From positions 5,213,501-5,277,500 of the forward strand of contig CP047152.1 in NCBI GenBank assembly GCA_041879295.1: a stretch of 64,000 bases of DNA, read 5' to 3'. This stretch comes from Pseudomonas putida (GTDB taxonomy: Bacteria; Pseudomonadota; Gammaproteobacteria; Pseudomonadales; Pseudomonadaceae). Both the position numbers and the translations under genes were made by a program. This document shows positions 56,701 to 64,000 of the stretch, one piece after another (position 1 is the stretch's first letter; each line of letters begins with the position of its first letter). The notes beneath the pieces are model-generated. The model was given only the letters and a program-made list of their open reading frames with translations, was not told where the DNA came from and searched no databases.

Positions 56701-59700
56701 ATGGCGACTACCACCCTTGGGGTCAAACTCGACGACCCGACCCGTGAGCGACTCAAAGCAGCTGCGCAGTCCATTGACCGCACACCTCACTGGTTGATCA
56801 AGCAAGCGATCTTCAATTACCTGGAGAAGCTCGAGGGTGGCGCAACCCTGACCGAACTCAACGGTCATGCCAGCAACCCGGCCGACGATGCCGGTGAAAT
56901 CCAGGCCGACCACAGCCACCAGTGCTTCCTCGAATTTGCCGAGAGCATCTTGCCGCAGTCGGTACTGCGCTCGGCAATCACCGCTGCCTACCGCCGCCCC
57001 GAGCAGGAAGTGGTGCCAATGCTGCTGGAGCAGGCGCGCCTGAGCGCGCCGCTGGCCGAAGCCACCAACAAGCTGGCCGCAAGCATTGCTGAAAAACTGC
57101 GCAATCAGAAAAGCGCCGGCGGCCGTGCCGGTGTCGTCCAGGGCCTGCTGCAGGAGTTCTCGCTGTCGTCTCAGGAAGGCGTGGCGCTGATGTGCCTGGC
57201 CGAAGCCCTGCTGCGTATCCCCGACAAAGGCACCCGCGATGCGCTGATCCGCGACAAGATCAGTACCGGCAACTGGCAGCCACACCTGGGCAACAGCCCG
57301 TCGCTGTTCGTCAACGCCGCCACCTGGGGGCTGCTGCTGACCGGCAAGCTGGTCAGCACCCACAACGAAACCGGCCTCACCTCCTCGCTCACTCGCATTA
57401 TCGGCAAGAGCGGCGAGCCGATGATCCGCAAGGGCGTCGACATGGCCATGCGCCTGATGGGTGAGCAGTTCGTCACCGGCGAGACCATTGCCGAAGCACT
57501 GGCCAACGCCAGCCGCTTCGAGTCCAAAGGCTTCCGCTACTCCTACGACATGCTCGGCGAAGCAGCACTGACCGAGCACGACGCGCAGAAATACCTGGCG
57601 TCCTACGAGCAGGCCATCCACTCGATCGGCAAGGCCTCGCATGGCCGCGGCATCTACGAAGGCCCAGGCATCTCGATCAAGCTGTCGGCACTGCACCCGC
57701 GCTACAGCCGTGCCCAGTACGAGCGCGTGATGGAAGAGCTGTACCCGCGCCTGCTGTCGCTGACGCTGCTGGCCAAGCAGTACGACATCGGCCTGAACAT
57801 CGACGCCGAAGAAGCCGACCGCCTGGAGCTTTCGCTCGATCTGCTCGAGCGCCTGTGCTTCGAGCCATCCCTGGCTGGCTGGAACGGCATCGGTTTCGTT
57901 ATCCAGGCCTACCAGAAGCGCTGCCCGTACGTGATCGACTACGTCATCGATCTGGCCAAGCGCAGCCGCCACCGCCTGATGATCCGCCTGGTAAAAGGCG
58001 CCTACTGGGACAGCGAGATCAAGCGTGCTCAGGTCGAAGGCCTGGAAGGCTACCCGGTCTATACCCGCAAGGTGTACACCGACGTGTCCTACGTGGCCTG
58101 CGCCCGCAAGCTGCTGGCCGTGCCAGAAGCCATCTACCCGCAGTTCGCCACCCACAACGCCCACACCCTGTCGGCCATCTACCACATTGCCGGGCAGAAC
58201 TATTACCCGGGCCAGTACGAGTTCCAGTGCCTGCACGGCATGGGCGAACCGCTGTACGAGCAAGTGGTTGGCAAGATTGCCGATGGCAAGCTGAACCGCC
58301 CGTGCCGCGTGTACGCGCCGGTCGGCACCCATGAAACGCTGCTGGCCTACCTGGTGCGCCGCCTGCTGGAAAACGGCGCCAACACCTCGTTCGTCAACCG
58401 CATCGCCGACCACTCGATTTCCATCCAGGAACTGGTCGCCGACCCGGTGGCCAGCATCGAGCGCATGGGTACCCAGGAAGGCAGTATCGGTCTGCCGCAC
58501 CCGCGTATCCCGCTGCCACGCGATCTGTATGGCACTGAACGGGCCAACTCGGCCGGCATCGACATGGCCAACGAACACCGTCTGGCATCGCTGTCCTGCG
58601 CCATGCTGGCCACCGCTCACAACGACTGGAAGGCTGCCCCGCTGCTGGCCTGCGCCGCCAGCGAGAGCGCTGCGGCACCGGTACTGAACCCGGCGGACCA
58701 CCGCGACGTGGTTGGCCACGTGCAAGAAGCCACCGTTGCCGACGTGGACCACGCCATCCAGTGCGCACTGAACGCCGCGCCGATCTGGCAGGCCACCCCG
58801 CCAGCCGAGCGTGCTGCCATTCTGGAACGCACCGCCGACCTGATGGAGGCCGAAATCCAGCCGCTGATGGGCCTGCTCATCCGCGAGGCCGGCAAGACCT
58901 TTGCCAACGCCATCGCCGAAGTGCGTGAAGCCGTGGACTTCCTGCGCTACTACGCGGTGCAGGCACGTAACGACTTCAGCAACGACGCCCACCGCCCGCT
59001 GGGCCCGGTGGTGTGCATCAGCCCCTGGAACTTCCCGCTGGCGATCTTCACCGGGCAGGTGGCCGCAGCCCTGGCTGCCGGCAACCCGGTACTGGCCAAG
59101 CCTGCCGAGCAAACCCCGCTGATCGCCGCCCAGGCCGTGCGCCTGATGTTGGAAGCTGGCATCCCCGAAGGCGTGCTGCAACTGCTGCCAGGCCGCGGTG
59201 AAACCGTCGGTGCCGGCCTGGTAGGAGACGAACGCGTCAAAGGCGTGATGTTCACCGGTTCCACCGAAGTGGCCCGCCTGCTCCAGCGCAACGTCGCTGG
59301 CCGCCTGGACAACCAGGGCCGCCCGATCCCGCTGATCGCCGAAACCGGCGGCCAGAACGCGATGATCGTCGACTCCTCGGCACTGACCGAACAGGTCGTG
59401 ATCGACGTGGTGTCCTCGGCCTTCGACAGTGCCGGCCAGCGTTGCTCGGCCCTGCGTGTGCTGTGCCTGCAGGAAGACTCCGCCGACCGCGTAATCGAAA
59501 TGCTCAAGGGCGCCATGGCTGAAAGCCGCCTGGGCTGCCCGGACCGCCTGGCTGTGGACATCGGCCCGGTGATCGACGCCGAAGCCAAGGCCGGCATCGA
59601 GAAGCACATTCAGGGCATGCGCGAGAAAGGCCGCTCGGTCTACCAAGTGGCCATTGCCGATGCTGCCGAGATCAAGCGTGGCACCTTCGTCATGCCGACC

Positions 59701-60654
59701 CTGATCGAACTGGAAAGCTTCGACGAACTGAAGCGTGAAATCTTCGGTCCCGTACTGCACGTGGTGCGCTACAACCGCCGCAACCTGGACCAATTGATCG
59801 AGCAGATCAACAACTCCGGCTACGGCCTGACCCTGGGCGTGCACACCCGCATCGACGAGACCATTGCCAAAGTGGTGGAAACCGCCAATGCCGGCAACAT
59901 GTACGTCAACCGCAACATTGTGGGTGCCGTGGTGGGCGTGCAGCCGTTCGGTGGTGAAGGCCTGTCTGGCACCGGCCCGAAAGCCGGCGGCCCGCTGTAC
60001 CTGTACCGCCTGCTGTCGACCCGTCCGGCCGACGCCATTGGCCACCACTTCCAGCAGCAGGACGGCGAAGGCAAGCCGGACCGCACCCTGCACGAACAGC
60101 TGGTCAAGCCACTGCACGGCCTGAAGGCTTGGGCCGAGAGCAACCAGCTGGCCGACCTGGTCGCGCTGTGCAGCCAGTTCGCCAGCCAGTCGCAGAGCGG
60201 CATCGCCCGCCTGCTGCCCGGCCCGACCGGCGAGCGCAACAGCTACACCATCTTGCCGCGTGAGCACGTGCTGTGCCTGGCCGACAACGAAACCGACCTG
60301 CTGGCGCAGCTGGCCGCAGTACTGGCCGTTGGCAGCTCGGCGGTATGGGTTGACGGTGAACCGGGCAAAGCCCTGCGCGCCCGCCTGCCGCGTGAGCTGC
60401 AGGCCAAGGTGAAGCTGGTCGCGGACTGGAACAAGGATGAAGTGGCGTTCGACGCCGTGATCCACCATGGCGACTCGGACCAGTTGCGCGGCGTATGCCA
60501 GCAGGTGGCCAAACGTGCCGGGGCGATCGTTGGGGTGCACGGGCTGTCCAGCGGTGATCACCAGATTGCGCTGGAGCGTTTGGTGATCGAGCGGGCGGTG
60601 AGCGTGAACACTGCGGCGGCGGGTGGTAACGCCAGCCTGATGACCATTGGCTGA
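56701..60654 (+). CDS. putA: Trifunctional PutA: proline dehydrogenase, glutamate-semialdehyde dehydrogenase, repressor
   Basis: PutA oxidises proline to glutamate in two steps and represses the put genes when off the membrane. The 1317-residue protein begins with a ribbon-helix-helix DNA-binding domain (residues 1-47, LGVKLDDPTRERLKAAAQSI). The FAD proline dehydrogenase barrel covers about 230-570 (ISIKLSALHPRYSRAQ, GAYWDSEIKRAQ, YEFQCLHGMGE). The aldehyde dehydrogenase spans about 640-1130, with Cys915 in GQRCSALRV and ISPWNFPLAIFTGQ. A conserved C-terminal domain completes the trifunctional type. The ribosome site ACGAGGATAAGAA precedes the ATG. Confidence 0.97.
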   Translation: MATTTLGVKLDDPTRERLKAAAQSIDRTPHWLIKQAIFNYLEKLEGGATLTELNGHASNPADDAGEIQADHSHQCFLEFAESILPQSVLRSAITAAYRRPEQEVVPMLLEQARLSAPLAEATNKLAASIAEKLRNQKSAGGRAGVVQGLLQEFSLSSQEGVALMCLAEALLRIPDKGTRDALIRDKISTGNWQPHLGNSPSLFVNAATWGLLLTGKLVSTHNETGLTSSLTRIIGKSGEPMIRKGVDMAMRLMGEQFVTGETIAEALANASRFESKGFRYSYDMLGEAALTEHDAQKYLASYEQAIHSIGKASHGRGIYEGPGISIKLSALHPRYSRAQYERVMEELYPRLLSLTLLAKQYDIGLNIDAEEADRLELSLDLLERLCFEPSLAGWNGIGFVIQAYQKRCPYVIDYVIDLAKRSRHRLMIRLVKGAYWDSEIKRAQVEGLEGYPVYTRKVYTDVSYVACARKLLAVPEAIYPQFATHNAHTLSAIYHIAGQNYYPGQYEFQCLHGMGEPLYEQVVGKIADGKLNRPCRVYAPVGTHETLLAYLVRRLLENGANTSFVNRIADHSISIQELVADPVASIERMGTQEGSIGLPHPRIPLPRDLYGTERANSAGIDMANEHRLASLSCAMLATAHNDWKAAPLLACAASESAAAPVLNPADHRDVVGHVQEATVADVDHAIQCALNAAPIWQATPPAERAAILERTADLMEAEIQPLMGLLIREAGKTFANAIAEVREAVDFLRYYAVQARNDFSNDAHRPLGPVVCISPWNFPLAIFTGQVAAALAAGNPVLAKPAEQTPLIAAQAVRLMLEAGIPEGVLQLLPGRGETVGAGLVGDERVKGVMFTGSTEVARLLQRNVAGRLDNQGRPIPLIAETGGQNAMIVDSSALTEQVVIDVVSSAFDSAGQRCSALRVLCLQEDSADRVIEMLKGAMAESRLGCPDRLAVDIGPVIDAEAKAGIEKHIQGMREKGRSVYQVAIADAAEIKRGTFVMPTLIELESFDELKREIFGPVLHVVRYNRRNLDQLIEQINNSGYGLTLGVHTRIDETIAKVVETANAGNMYVNRNIVGAVVGVQPFGGEGLSGTGPKAGGPLYLYRLLSTRPADAIGHHFQQQDGEGKPDRTLHEQLVKPLHGLKAWAESNQLADLVALCSQFASQSQSGIARLLPGPTGERNSYTILPREHVLCLADNETDLLAQLAAVLAVGSSAVWVDGEPGKALRARLPRELQAKVKLVADWNKDEVAFDAVIHHGDSDQLRGVCQQVAKRAGAIVGVHGLSSGDHQIALERLVIERAVSVNTAAAGGNASLMTIG

Positions 60655-60669
60655 AGCTGAGGGTTGCTG

Positions 60670-60698
60670 AAAAAGGGGAGCTTCGGCTCTCCTTTTTT
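60670..60698 (+). terminator. Intrinsic terminator of putA
   Basis: An A run, GGGGAGC, a TTCG tetraloop and GCTCTCC followed by TTTTTT form a compact hairpin, 16 bases past the putA stop. Confidence 0.93.
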
Positions 60699-60766
60699 AT
60701 GGGCGTTTGTCTTGAGATTGGGTTTGGCTGCCAGGGGCTCGCCACAACACTTTCTGCGCCTGCAAG

Positions 60767-60985
60767 ACCGAGCGCCGCCCGCGCGGCGCATCGCGAGCTG
60801 CGCTCGCTCCTACGTCTGTTTCGGGCCAGTAACGCCCGTGACAGGCGCGCGCGACCGTTTTGTTTGTTCGGCGCAATATCGCGACATGCCCCAAAGCGCC
60901 CGCGCGCAAATCCCCCAGAAATAATTGGCCCGAAACAAACGTAGGAGCGAGCGCAGCTCGCGATGCGCCGCGCGGGCGGCGCTCG
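60767..60985. repeat. Composite inverted-repeat element, array C copy 1
   Basis: This copy has the same plan and nearly the same sequence as array B copies 2 and 3, with arms of about 60 bases and a core ending CCCCCAGAAATAATT. It starts ACCGAGCGCC in place of ATCGAGCGCC. It is followed by a linker of the variant type (CTCTGCCGCCATACCCTCAA). Confidence 0.94.
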
Positions 60986-61111
60986 GTCTCCAAGACGACG
61001 CACCTCTGCCGCCATACCCTCAAAGCCACACCGCATGGCACGCCACGCCGCACGGCATGAGGTTGCGCAATGGCCGGGCATGTTTGCCGTGGATGTTATG
61101 CCGTTGCTGAA

Positions 61112-61330
61112 ATCGAGCGCCGCCCGCGCGGCGCATCGCGAGCTGTGCTCGCTCCTACGTTTGTTTCGGGCCAGTAACGCCCGTGACAGACGCGCGCGAC
61201 CGTTTTGTTTGTTCGGCGCAATATCGCGACATGCCCCAAAGCGCCCGCGCGCAAATCCCCCAGAAATAACTGGCCCGAAACAAACGTAGGAGCGAGCGCA
61301 GCTCGCGATGCGCCGCGCGGGCGGCGCTCG
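61112..61330. repeat. Composite inverted-repeat element, array C copy 2
   Basis: This copy starts 345 bases after copy 1. Small changes include GAGCTGTGCTCG in the left arm and CAGACGCGCG in the core. It is followed by the same variant linker as after copy 1. Confidence 0.94.
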
Positions 61331-61456
61331 GTCTCCCAGACGACGCACCTCTGCCGCCATACCCTCAAAGCCACACCGCATGGCACGCCACGCCGCATGG
61401 CATGAGGTTGCGCGATGGCCGGGCATGTTTGCCGTGGATGTTATGCCGTTGCTGAA

Positions 61457-61674
61457 ATCGAGCGCCGCCCGCGCGGCGCATCGCGAGCTGCGCTCGCTCC
61501 TACGTCTATTTCGGGCCAGTACGCCCGTGACAGGCGCGCGCGACCGTTTTGTTTGTTCGGCGCAATATCGCGACATGCCCCAAAGCGCCCGCGCGCAAAT
61601 CCCCCAGAAATAACTGGCCCGAAACAAACGTAGGAGCGAGCGCAGCTCGCGATGCGCCGCGCGGGCGGCGCTCG
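61457..61674. repeat. Composite inverted-repeat element, array C copy 3
   Basis: This copy starts 345 bases after copy 2 and is one base shorter in the core (CAGTACGCCCG). The linker after it is the array B type (CTCTAACGCCATGCCCTTAA), unlike those after copies 1 and 2. Confidence 0.94.
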
Positions 61675-61800
61675 GTCTCCCAGACGACGCACCTCTAACG
61701 CCATGCCCTTAAAGCCATGGCGCATGGCACGCCACACCGCATGGCATGAGGTTGCGCAATGGCCGGGCATGTTTGCCGTGGATGTTATGCCGTTGCTGAA

Positions 61801-62019
61801 ATCGAGCGCCGCCCGCGCGGCGCATCGCGAGCTGCGCTCGCTCCTACGTCTGTTTCGGGCCAGTAACGCCCGTGACAGGCGCGCGCGACCGTTTTGTTTG
61901 TTCGGCGCAATATCGCGACATGCCCCAAAGCGCCCGCGCCCAATCCCCCCAGAAATAACCGGCCCGAAACAAACGTAGGAGCGAGCGCAGCTCGCGATGC
62001 GCCGCGCGGGCGGCGCTCG
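61801..62019. repeat. Composite inverted-repeat element, array C copy 4
   Basis: This is the last copy, starting 344 bases after copy 3. A truncated linker of about 50 bases follows (62020 to about 62068), then unrelated sequence up to the acyl-CoA dehydrogenase start. No gene is seen in 60655-62164; frames that stay open across the array follow from the period of 345. Confidence 0.94.
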
Positions 62020-62164
62020 GTCTCCCAGACGACGCACCTCTAACGCCATCCCCTTAAAGCCATGGCGCTCGCCCTTTCTAAAACAATATCACTCACACCT
62101 ATTAACCTGTCCCCTCCCGCACCAGGCCCCTACACTCGCAGCATCCCGCCTCAGGACCGCCACC

Positions 62165-63967
62165 ATGCCCGAGACCTTGCTCAGCCCCCGCAACCTCGCC
62201 TTCGAGCTCTACGAAGTCCTCGACGCCGAAGCCCTGACCCAACGCCCGCGCTTCGCCGAACACAGCCGTGAAACCTTCGATGCGGCACTGACCACCGCGC
62301 GTACCGTCGCCGAGAAGTATTTCGCCCCGCACAACCGCAAGGCCGACGAAAACGAACCACGCTATGTGGATGGCCGCGCCGAACTGATTCCCGAAGTAAA
62401 ACCCGCCGTCGACGCCTTCCTCGAAGCCGGCTTCCTCAACGCCAACCGGGACTTCGAGGTTGGTGGCATGCAGCTGCCCAGCCTGGTCTCGCAAGCCTGC
62501 TTCGCCCACTTCCAGGCCGCCAACGCGGGCACCACAGCCTACCCATTCCTGACCATGGGCGCGGCCAACCTGATCGAGAGCTTCGGCTCCGATGAACAGA
62601 AGCGCCTGTTCCTGCAACCGATGATCGAGGGCCGCTACTTCGGCACCATGGCGCTGACCGAACCCCACGCCGGCTCTTCGCTGGCCGACATCCGCACCCG
62701 TGCTGAACCAGCAGACGACGGCAGCTACCGACTCAAAGGCAACAAGATCTTCATTTCCGGCGGCGACCACGAACTGTCGGAAAACATCGTGCACATGGTG
62801 CTGGCCAAGCTTCCGGACGCCCCGCCCGGGGTTAAGGGCATCTCGCTGTTCATCGTGCCCAAGTACCACGTAAACCCGGACGGCAGCCGTGGCCCGCGCA
62901 ACGATGTGCTGCTGGCCGGGCTGTTCCACAAAATGGGCTGGCGCGGCACCACCTCCACAGCCCTGAACTTCGGCGACAATGGCCAGTGCGTCGGGTACCT
63001 GGTCGGCCAGCCGCACCAAGGCCTGGCCTGCATGTTCCAGATGATGAACGAAGCACGTATCGGCGTTGGCATGGGGGCGGTCATGCTCGGTTACGCCGGC
63101 TACCTGTATTCGCTGGAGTACGCCCGCCAGCGACCGCAAGGCCGGCTGCCGGACAGCAAAGACCCGCTCAGCCCGGCAGTACCGATCATTGCGCACACCG
63201 ATGTGAAACGAATGCTGCTGGCACAAAAGGCTTATGTAGAAGGCGCCTTCGACCTGGGCCTGTACGCAGCGCGCCTGTTCGACGATACCCAGACCGCCGA
63301 CGACGAAACGTCGCGCAACCAAGCGCAGGCGCTGCTCGACCTGCTGACCCCGATCGTCAAATCCTGGCCTTCGACGTTCTGCCTCAAGGCCAATGAACTG
63401 GCGATCCAGGTTCTCGGCGGCCACGGCTACACCCGCGAATACCCGGTCGAGCAGTACTACCGCGACAACCGCCTGAATCCGATCCACGAAGGTACCGAAG
63501 GTATTCAGTCGCTCGATTTGCTCGGCCGCAAGCTGGCGCAGAACAATGGTGCCGGCCTCAAGCAACTGATCCGCCTGATCGCCACCACCGGCGAGCGCGC
63601 CAGCCATCACCCCAACCTGGACCTGCTGCGCCAGCCGCTGGAGCAGTTGGTCAACCGCCTGCAAGGCGTAACCCTGGCCCTGCTCGGCGATCTGGCCCAA
63701 GGCAAAGTCGCTGGTGCCTTGGCCAACTCTGCCTTGTACCTCAAGGCCTTCGGCCACTGCGTGATCGGCTGGCGCTGGCTTGAGCAGGCGGTTCACGCCG
63801 AGCTTGGCCTGCTCAAGGCAAGCGCTGCTGATCGCGACTTCTACCTCGGCAAGCTGCAAGCCGCACGTTATTTCCTGACCTGGGAAGTACCGGGCTGCCA
63901 TAATGAGCTGGCATTGCTCGAGGCACACGACGATACCTGCCTCGCCATGCAAGACGGGTGGTTCTAG
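62165..63967 (+). CDS. Acyl-CoA dehydrogenase (long form, about 600 residues)
   Basis: This 600-residue FAD enzyme introduces a trans-2 double bond into an acyl-CoA thioester. The N-terminal part (AcylCoA_dh_N-like) runs to about residue 160. The mid domain has MALTEPHAGSSLADIRT and KGNKIFISGGDHEL. The C-terminal helical domain has GGHGYTREYPVEQYYRD and the catalytic-Glu loop NPIHEGTEGIQSLDLLG. A further ~120-residue C-terminal extension gives the longer length of this class. Chain-length specificity is unknown. The start at 62165 (MPETLLSP) is chosen because earlier in-frame codons lie inside the repeat array. Confidence 0.92.
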   Translation: MPETLLSPRNLAFELYEVLDAEALTQRPRFAEHSRETFDAALTTARTVAEKYFAPHNRKADENEPRYVDGRAELIPEVKPAVDAFLEAGFLNANRDFEVGGMQLPSLVSQACFAHFQAANAGTTAYPFLTMGAANLIESFGSDEQKRLFLQPMIEGRYFGTMALTEPHAGSSLADIRTRAEPADDGSYRLKGNKIFISGGDHELSENIVHMVLAKLPDAPPGVKGISLFIVPKYHVNPDGSRGPRNDVLLAGLFHKMGWRGTTSTALNFGDNGQCVGYLVGQPHQGLACMFQMMNEARIGVGMGAVMLGYAGYLYSLEYARQRPQGRLPDSKDPLSPAVPIIAHTDVKRMLLAQKAYVEGAFDLGLYAARLFDDTQTADDETSRNQAQALLDLLTPIVKSWPSTFCLKANELAIQVLGGHGYTREYPVEQYYRDNRLNPIHEGTEGIQSLDLLGRKLAQNNGAGLKQLIRLIATTGERASHHPNLDLLRQPLEQLVNRLQGVTLALLGDLAQGKVAGALANSALYLKAFGHCVIGWRWLEQAVHAELGLLKASAADRDFYLGKLQAARYFLTWEVPGCHNELALLEAHDDTCLAMQDGWF

Positions 63968-64000
63968 GGGGAGCCACCGTGTACACGGAGGCATCCGCAT

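Noticed and set aside
56638..60561. A 1307-codon open frame antisense to putA
   Set aside because: Long antisense frames are common opposite GC-rich genes with strong third-position bias. putA itself has full domain support.
60104..61627. A 507-codon minus-strand frame through array C
   Set aside because: Same artefact as in array B, extended into the antisense of putA. The Arg/Ala/Pro-rich translation mirrors the inverted arms.
36224..62019. CRISPR array
   Set aside because: Repeat units are about 220 bases, spacers are near-identical linkers and not unique, and no cas genes are present.
36224..62068. Insertion sequence or transposon
   Set aside because: No transposase frame and no target duplication could be seen. 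The arms are REP-type hairpins, so a non-autonomous REP-derived element is the better description.
62102..64000. A 632-codon antisense frame opposite the acyl-CoA dehydrogenase
   Set aside because: Shadow frame opposite a well-supported enzyme; no recognisable domain.
63968..64000. Possible start of another gene at the right edge
   Set aside because: Only 33 bases remain after the acyl-CoA dehydrogenase stop, too short to support a call.

Overview
The window is a GC-rich chromosomal segment from a gammaproteobacterium of the Pseudomonas putida group. This is inferred from gene content and order: motAB, psd-serB, parC/parE, thiC, waaA, an hldE-msbA-ligase-glycosyltransferase block ending in dnpA/mig-14/wapH/carbamoyltransferase genes, and divergent putP/putA. 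The Pseudomonas-type GTAG-REP elements between genes agree with it. Almost all of the window is conserved core genome. No rRNA, tRNA, CRISPR array, phage or transposase gene was seen.

Layout. 1-1294: flagellar stator motB (cut by the window edge) and motA, with a sigma-28-like promoter. 1425-7792: HDOD protein, sulfurtransferase, psd, serB (opposite strand) and a membrane protein with a degenerate cyclase-like domain. 8046-17325: a minus-strand series with an ABC-auxiliary lipoprotein, parC, a retropepsin-like protease, a phytase-esterase-like protein, parE, yqiA, cpdA, yqiB and nudF. The last five match the E. coli parE-yqiA-cpdA-yqiB-nudF order next to tolC. 17511-23409: an RsiV-like lipoprotein, the thiamine pair thiC-cytX under a TPP riboswitch, and tolC. 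23540-33316: the most distinctive accessory locus, a type I secretion operon. It encodes an HlyB-like ABC exporter, an HlyD-like adaptor, a 257-residue AT-rich membrane-anchored protein of unknown function, and an 1803-residue RTX/subtilisin/P-domain protein. 33555-40253: waaA, a divergent LysR/SMR pair and three small metabolic genes. 40335-53736: LPS core assembly and modification (hldE, msbA, O-antigen-ligase-like, WaaP-like kinase, glycosyltransferases, dnpA, mig-14, wapH, carbamoyltransferase). 53924-63967: rlmJ, putP/putA with multiple PutA operator boxes, and an acyl-CoA dehydrogenase.

Repeats. Two different repeat families stand out. One consists of ordinary Pseudomonas REP pairs at several gene ends. 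The other is a roughly 220-bp composite inverted-repeat element with an oriented, conserved core. It occurs once at 4739-4959, three times in tandem at 36224-37133 and four times in tandem at 60767-62019. The tandem copies are separated by a shared linker of about 126 bp, giving a period near 345 bp. The two arrays are in the same orientation and bracket the 24 kb that carries the LPS-core and put genes.

The best candidate for a previously undescribed system is the type I secretion locus. The AT-rich block at about 28290-29750 covers both the first ~220 residues of the giant secreted protein and the whole upstream 257-residue gene. It looks like an exchangeable N-terminal effector domain with its own membrane-anchored partner, mounted on a GC-rich RTX-protease carrier. 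This is an inference from composition and layout and has not been shown.
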